From: Sphingomonas sp. UBA1000
GTDB taxonomy: Bacteria; Pseudomonadota; Alphaproteobacteria; Sphingomonadales; Sphingomonadaceae
Assembly: GCA_002291855.1 (NCBI GenBank)
Contig: DBAW01000095.1
Span: forward strand, 8,660 to 18,372
Direction of reading: 5' to 3'
Length of the DNA: 9,713 nucleotides
Below the pieces are notes generated by a model that did no database searches, was not told where the DNA came from, and saw only the letters and a program-made list of their open reading frames with translations. This document shows positions 7,055 to 9,713 of this stretch, piece after piece (the stretch's first letter is position 1; the number at the start of each line of letters is the position of its first letter). The position numbers and the translations under genes were made by a program.

Positions 7055-7611
7055 CAGCCAAGCGCGCGCTTGTAGTAATGAAACGGGAACCAGGTGGACA
7101 CATGCGTCCAGCCGCCCTCGGGTGCGCGGCCGAGGGTGCGGCAATATTCCCAGCGCTGCGCGGTGCGGCGGAACACCAGATGCAGCGCGCCGGTGCGCAG
7201 CAGCTCCATCCCGTTCAGCCCCTCCGCCTGCAGGATCGCCAGTTCGTTGAACGCGGTGGCGCCGATACGGACCAGTTCGACCCCGTCATCGCCGTCGACC
7301 GCCACGGCGTCGCCGCCCGGACTGGCAAGACTGCGAAACCGCTGCTGCGCCGCCTGTTTGCTGATGCCGAGCACGTCGCCGACCTCGCTCCAGCTCATGC
7401 CCGAACGGCGCGCCGCCTCGATCCAGCGGTGCAGCGCCAGCCGCGCCTCTTCGGCAACGACATTGGCGGCTGAAATCAGCGCCGGAAAATCATCCTTGCG
7501 GTCGCCGGTCAAAGCCGGCGTCTTGGCCATCGCCCAGAAGGGCACGATCCCGGCGGTGCGCGCGCGCAGCCGCGTTTGTTCGTCTTCGGTCATCGCCATC
7601 CCGTCAATCAT
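7054..7611 (-). CDS. Unrecognised helix-turn-helix protein, candidate autoregulator
   Basis: I do not recognise this 185-residue protein as a named family. A clear helix-turn-helix lies at about 71-92 (GMSWSEVGDVLGISKQAAQQRF in two parts: GMSWSEVGDV, then LGISKQAAQQRF), similar in style to sigma region-4-like motifs. Ahead of it is an amphipathic helical stretch (about 45-68). Behind it, residues 105-185 look like a small alpha/beta domain with VELVRIGATAFNELAIL, a hydrophobic GALHLVF strand and an aromatic tail (WTHVSTWFPFHYYKR). No signal peptide or membrane segment is seen. Three in-frame ATG codons (7611, 7599, 7593) compete. The promoter predicted just upstream would start RNA within a base or two of the ATG at 7611, giving a leaderless message, or translation could start at 7599 or 7593. 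Its promoter lies inside a 23-bp-periodic array of palindromic sites, so DNA binding to that array is a natural but unproven guess. Confidence 0.85.
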   Translation of the reverse strand: MIDGMAMTEDEQTRLRARTAGIVPFWAMAKTPALTGDRKDDFPALISAANVVAEEARLALHRWIEAARRSGMSWSEVGDVLGISKQAAQQRFRSLASPGGDAVAVDGDDGVELVRIGATAFNELAILQAEGLNGMELLRTGALHLVFRRTAQRWEYCRTLGRAPEGGWTHVSTWFPFHYYKRALG

Positions 7612-7614
7612 GCC

Positions 7615-7764
7615 CTGACATTATAGACAGGTTCCGGTTGACGCCCAAATCAACCGGCAATTGACGTCTTTGTCAGGCGATCATTGACGCCTTCCGGCAA
7701 GTCGAGATTGACGATGCCGTCAACCCGCGCCTGACCGGACCGTCAACGACATGCTGACCCAAAG
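7615..7764. repeat. Tandem 23-bp array of TTGAC-N6-GTCAA palindromes (seven units)
   Basis: TGAC cores start at 7616, 7639, 7662, 7685, 7709, 7732 and 7755, spaced 23, 23, 23, 24, 23 and 23 bp. Right arms follow at a fixed offset: GACA 7626, ATCAACC 7649, GTCAGG 7672, GGCAAG 7696, GTCAACC 7719 and GTCAACG 7742. The fourth unit has a 7-base centre, which accounts for its 24-bp length. The unit at 7708-7723 is a perfect palindrome (TTGACG-N4-CGTCAA). The last unit has only a left arm and merges with the A-run of the groEL terminator. An in-phase right arm, GTCAA at 7603-7607, suggests a degenerate eighth unit inside the start of the neighbouring gene. The centres differ in sequence while arms and spacing are kept, which points to protein binding sites on one face of the helix (about 2.2 turns per step) rather than a recent duplication. 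Confidence 0.85.
7620..7648 (-). promoter_or_regulatory. Promoter of the helix-turn-helix gene (TTGGGC-17-TATAAT)
   Basis: On the minus strand a perfect TATAAT (7625 down to 7620) lies 17 bases after TTGGGC (7648 down to 7643). The spacing is optimal; the -35 matches TTGACA at only the first three bases. Transcription would begin near 7612-7613, at or almost at the ATG at 7611. Each hexamer is exactly the central six bases of a unit of the 23-bp array, so occupancy of those units should block RNA polymerase. Confidence 0.65.
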
Positions 7765-7797
7765 AAAAAGGGCCGGGGGAATGCCCCCCGGCCCTTT
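7761..7797 (-). terminator. Intrinsic terminator of groES-groEL
   Basis: A perfect 13-bp stem, AAAGGGCCGGGGG (minus strand 7797-7785) with CCCCCGGCCCTTT (7779-7767), encloses a 5-base loop. On the minus strand the stem is followed by a T-rich run (plus-strand A-run 7761-7769). It lies 25 bases beyond the groEL stop at 7823. This is a textbook Rho-independent terminator and separates the chaperone operon from the array and the helix-turn-helix gene. Confidence 0.92.
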
Positions 7798-7822
7798 CTG
7801 TCGGTCAGGCTGACCGGCTGGA

Positions 7823-9466
7823 TCAGAAATCCATGCCGCCCATGCCGCCCATGCCACCGGCACCCATCGGCGCGGCCGGCTTGTCTTCCGGCAGTTCCGC
7901 GATGGTCGCTTCGGTGGTGATCAGCAGACCGGCGACCGAAGCCGCGTTCTGCAGCGCCGTGCGGACGACCTTGGTCGGGTCGATGACGCCGGCGGCGACC
8001 AGGTTTTCATAGGTGTCGGTCGCGGCGTTGAAGCCGAACGAGGTGTCCGACTGGTCGAGCAGCTTGCCCGACACGACGGCCCCGTCATGGCCCGCATTGG
8101 CCGCAATCTGGCGGACCAGCGCGGTCAGCGAACGGCGCACAATGTCGACGCCGCGGGTCTGGTCTTCATTGCCGCCCTTCAGGCCGTCAATCGCCTTGGT
8201 GGCATAGAGCAGCGCGGTGCCGCCGCCCGGAACAATGCCTTCTTCCACGGCCGCGCGGGTCGCGTGCAGGGCATCGTCAACGCGGTCCTTACGCTCCTTG
8301 ACCTCGACTTCGGTCGCGCCGCCGACCTTGATGACGGCCACGCCGCCCGCAAGCTTGGCCAGACGCTCCTGGAGCTTTTCGCGGTCATAGTCGCTGGTGG
8401 TCTGTTCGATCTGCTGGCGGATCGCGTCGCAACGCGCCTTGATCGCGCCTTCGTCGCCCGCACCGTCGACAATGGTGGTGTTGTCCTTGTCGATGGTGAC
8501 GCGCTTGGCCTGGCCGAGCATGCCGAGCGTGACGCTTTCCAGCTTGATGCCCAGATCTTCCGAGATCATCTCGCCCTTGGTCAGGATCGCGATGTCCTCG
8601 AGCATCGCCTTGCGGCGATCGCCAAAGCCCGGCGCCTTGACCGCCGCGACCTTCAGGCCGCCGCGCAGCTTGTTGACGACGAGGGTCGCCAGCGCTTCGC
8701 CTTCAATGTCTTCGGCGATGATCAGCAGCGGACGGCCCGACTGCACGACCGCTTCGAGGATCGGCAGCATCGCCTGCAGCGACGACAGCTTCTTCTCGTG
8801 GATCAGGATGAACGGGTCGTTGAGTTCGACCTGCATCTTTTCCGGGTTGGTGATGAAGTAAGGCGACAGATAGCCACGGTCGAACTGCATGCCTTCGACG
8901 ACATCGAGTTCGAACTCGAGGCCCTTGGCTTCCTCGACGGTGATGACGCCTTCCTTGCCGACCTTTTCCATCGCTTCGGCGATCTTTTCGCCGACTTCGC
9001 GGTCGCCATTGGCCGAAATGATACCGACCTGGGCGATTTCCTTCGAGTCAGCGACGGGCTTGGAGCGGGACTTGATGTCTTCGACCACCTTGGCGACGGC
9101 CAGATCGATGCCGCGCTTCAGGTCCATCGGGTTCATGCCGGCGGCAACCGACTTCATGCCTTCGCGCACGATCGCCTGGGCGAGAACGGTGGCGGTGGTG
9201 GTGCCGTCGCCGGCCAGGTCGTTGGTCTTCGACGCCACTTCGCGCACCATCTGGGCGCCCATATTCTCGAACTTGTCCTTCAGTTCGATTTCCTTGGCGA
9301 CCGACACACCGTCCTTGGTGATGCGCGGCGCGCCGAAGCTCTTGTCGATCACGACGTTGCGGCCCTTCGGCCCCAGCGTGACCTTCACCGCGTCGGCGAG
9401 AATGTCCACGCCGCGCAGGATGCGCTCGCGCGCGTCACGCGAAAACTTGACGTCCTTGGCTGCCAT
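7823..9466 (-). CDS. groEL: Chaperonin GroEL (60 kDa, Hsp60)
   Basis: ATP-driven double-ring chaperonin that folds cytoplasmic proteins with the GroES cap. The 547 residues equal the usual length. The N-terminus MAAKDVKF is canonical. Nucleotide-site residues are visible: LGPKGRN (31-37), KDG with Asp52, and GDGTTTAT (86-93) with Asp87. The apical domain carries the hydrophobic client- and GroES-binding segment. The C-terminus ends in the flexible GGM repeat tail, GGMGGMGGMDF. The ATG at 9466 is preceded by AAAGGG with a 7-base gap. It follows groES by 57 bp on the same strand and is closed by the hairpin terminator at 7761-7797, so the two form one operon. The groES promoter, where a heat-shock or CIRCE/HrcA control site would be expected, is outside the window. 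Confidence 0.99.
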   Translation of the reverse strand: MAAKDVKFSRDARERILRGVDILADAVKVTLGPKGRNVVIDKSFGAPRITKDGVSVAKEIELKDKFENMGAQMVREVASKTNDLAGDGTTTATVLAQAIVREGMKSVAAGMNPMDLKRGIDLAVAKVVEDIKSRSKPVADSKEIAQVGIISANGDREVGEKIAEAMEKVGKEGVITVEEAKGLEFELDVVEGMQFDRGYLSPYFITNPEKMQVELNDPFILIHEKKLSSLQAMLPILEAVVQSGRPLLIIAEDIEGEALATLVVNKLRGGLKVAAVKAPGFGDRRKAMLEDIAILTKGEMISEDLGIKLESVTLGMLGQAKRVTIDKDNTTIVDGAGDEGAIKARCDAIRQQIEQTTSDYDREKLQERLAKLAGGVAVIKVGGATEVEVKERKDRVDDALHATRAAVEEGIVPGGGTALLYATKAIDGLKGGNEDQTRGVDIVRRSLTALVRQIAANAGHDGAVVSGKLLDQSDTSFGFNAATDTYENLVAAGVIDPTKVVRTALQNAASVAGLLITTEATIAELPEDKPAAPMGAGGMGGMGGMDF

Positions 9467-9523
9467 GTGACTGCCCTTTCAGTTTGTGGATTGAAGTTGA
9501 CTGTATGAACGTGGCGGAAAAGC

Positions 9524-9713
9524 TTAGCCGACGATCCCGAGGATGTCGGATTCCTTCATGATCAGAAGGTCTTCGCCGTTGATCTTGACTTCGGTGCCCG
9601 ACCACTTGCCGAACAGGATGCGGTCGCCGGCCTTGACGTCGAGCGGGGTCACCTTGCCATCCTCGGCCTTGGAACCGGCACCGGCGGCGACGACTTCGCC
9701 TTCCTGCGGCTTT
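9524..9713 (-). CDS. groES: Co-chaperonin GroES (10 kDa), C-terminal part
   Basis: The last 62 codons and the TAA stop of groES; the start is beyond the right edge. The visible part begins KPQEGEVVAAGAG, which in the family lies after the mobile loop that contacts GroEL. It continues with the conserved PLDVKAGDRILFGKWSGTEV core and the ending MKESDILGIVG. GroES forms the heptameric lid of the GroEL folding chamber. A full protein is about 95 residues, so about one third is missing. It is directly upstream of groEL on the same strand, as is standard. The 57-bp gap between them shows no terminator hairpin, consistent with one transcript. Confidence 0.97.
   Translation of the reverse strand, partial: KPQEGEVVAAGAGSKAEDGKVTPLDVKAGDRILFGKWSGTEVKINGEDLLIMKESDILGIVG

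Noticed and set aside
6996..7103. N-terminal extension of Der from an upstream start
   Set aside because: The extra 36 residues overlap the end of the helix-turn-helix gene and have no family equivalent; the ATG at 6995 gives the conserved N-terminus.
6517..7473. A 318-residue plus-strand frame across der and the helix-turn-helix gene
   Set aside because: Antisense to two well-supported genes, Ser/Arg/Ala-rich, and spans their boundary.
7615..7764. CRISPR array or plasmid-type iteron origin
   Set aside because: Only short palindromic arms are kept and there are no long identical repeats with unique spacers or cas genes, so not CRISPR. Iteron origins have near-identical 17-22 bp units with an AT-rich region and a rep gene, none of which is seen.
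8087..9508. A 473-residue open frame on the plus strand across groEL
   Set aside because: Antisense shadow of groEL with repetitive low-complexity composition and no recognisable motifs.
9467..9523. CIRCE/HrcA site or separate groEL promoter between groES and groEL
   Set aside because: No TTAGCACTC/GAGTGCTAA arms and no good promoter pair; such control would be upstream of groES, outside the window.

Overview
The window reads as chromosomal DNA from a high-GC alphaproteobacterium, most likely a sphingomonad (order Sphingomonadales). The evidence is by-eye similarity only: a TonB-dependent receptor of the Xanthomonas/Caulobacter type paired with a LacI regulator and an SLC45-like sugar transporter, a groES-groEL pair of alphaproteobacterial character, and uniformly GC-rich codon use. 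No tRNA, rRNA, insertion sequence or CRISPR array is visible. No gene-free stretch exceeds 300 bases; the two largest gaps are 2265-2513 and 7612-7822, and both carry regulatory structure.

Left part (1-5092): a carbohydrate-uptake locus. A TonB-dependent outer-membrane receptor (minus strand, its C-terminus beyond the left edge) diverges from a LacI-family regulator, which is followed almost without a gap by an inner-membrane MFS sugar transporter. The 249-bp divergent gap contains a perfect 12-bp palindrome centred on CG, the best candidate operator for the LacI protein. Outer-membrane capture, inner-membrane import and local transcriptional control are present. No sugar-cleaving enzyme is visible, so it probably lies beyond the left edge or elsewhere.

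Middle part (5120-7611, all minus strand): in transcription order, an unrecognised 185-aa helix-turn-helix protein, the ribosome-assembly GTPase Der (EngA), and a stand-alone Hpt phosphotransfer protein.

Right part (7767-9713, minus strand): groES (C-terminal 62 residues) and complete groEL, followed by a strong intrinsic terminator.

The most unusual element lies between the groEL terminator and the helix-turn-helix gene. Seven units with the pattern TTGAC-N6-GTCAA occur with their TGAC cores at 7616, 7639, 7662, 7685, 7709, 7732 and 7755, a period of 23, 23, 23, 24, 23 and 23 bp. The one 24-bp step coincides with a unit whose central spacer is 7 instead of 6. The -10 (TATAAT) and -35 (TTGGGC) hexamers of the likely promoter for the helix-turn-helix gene are exactly the N6 centres of the first two units. 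This looks like a cooperative operator array, plausibly bound by the adjacent protein, and I know of no described system that matches it.
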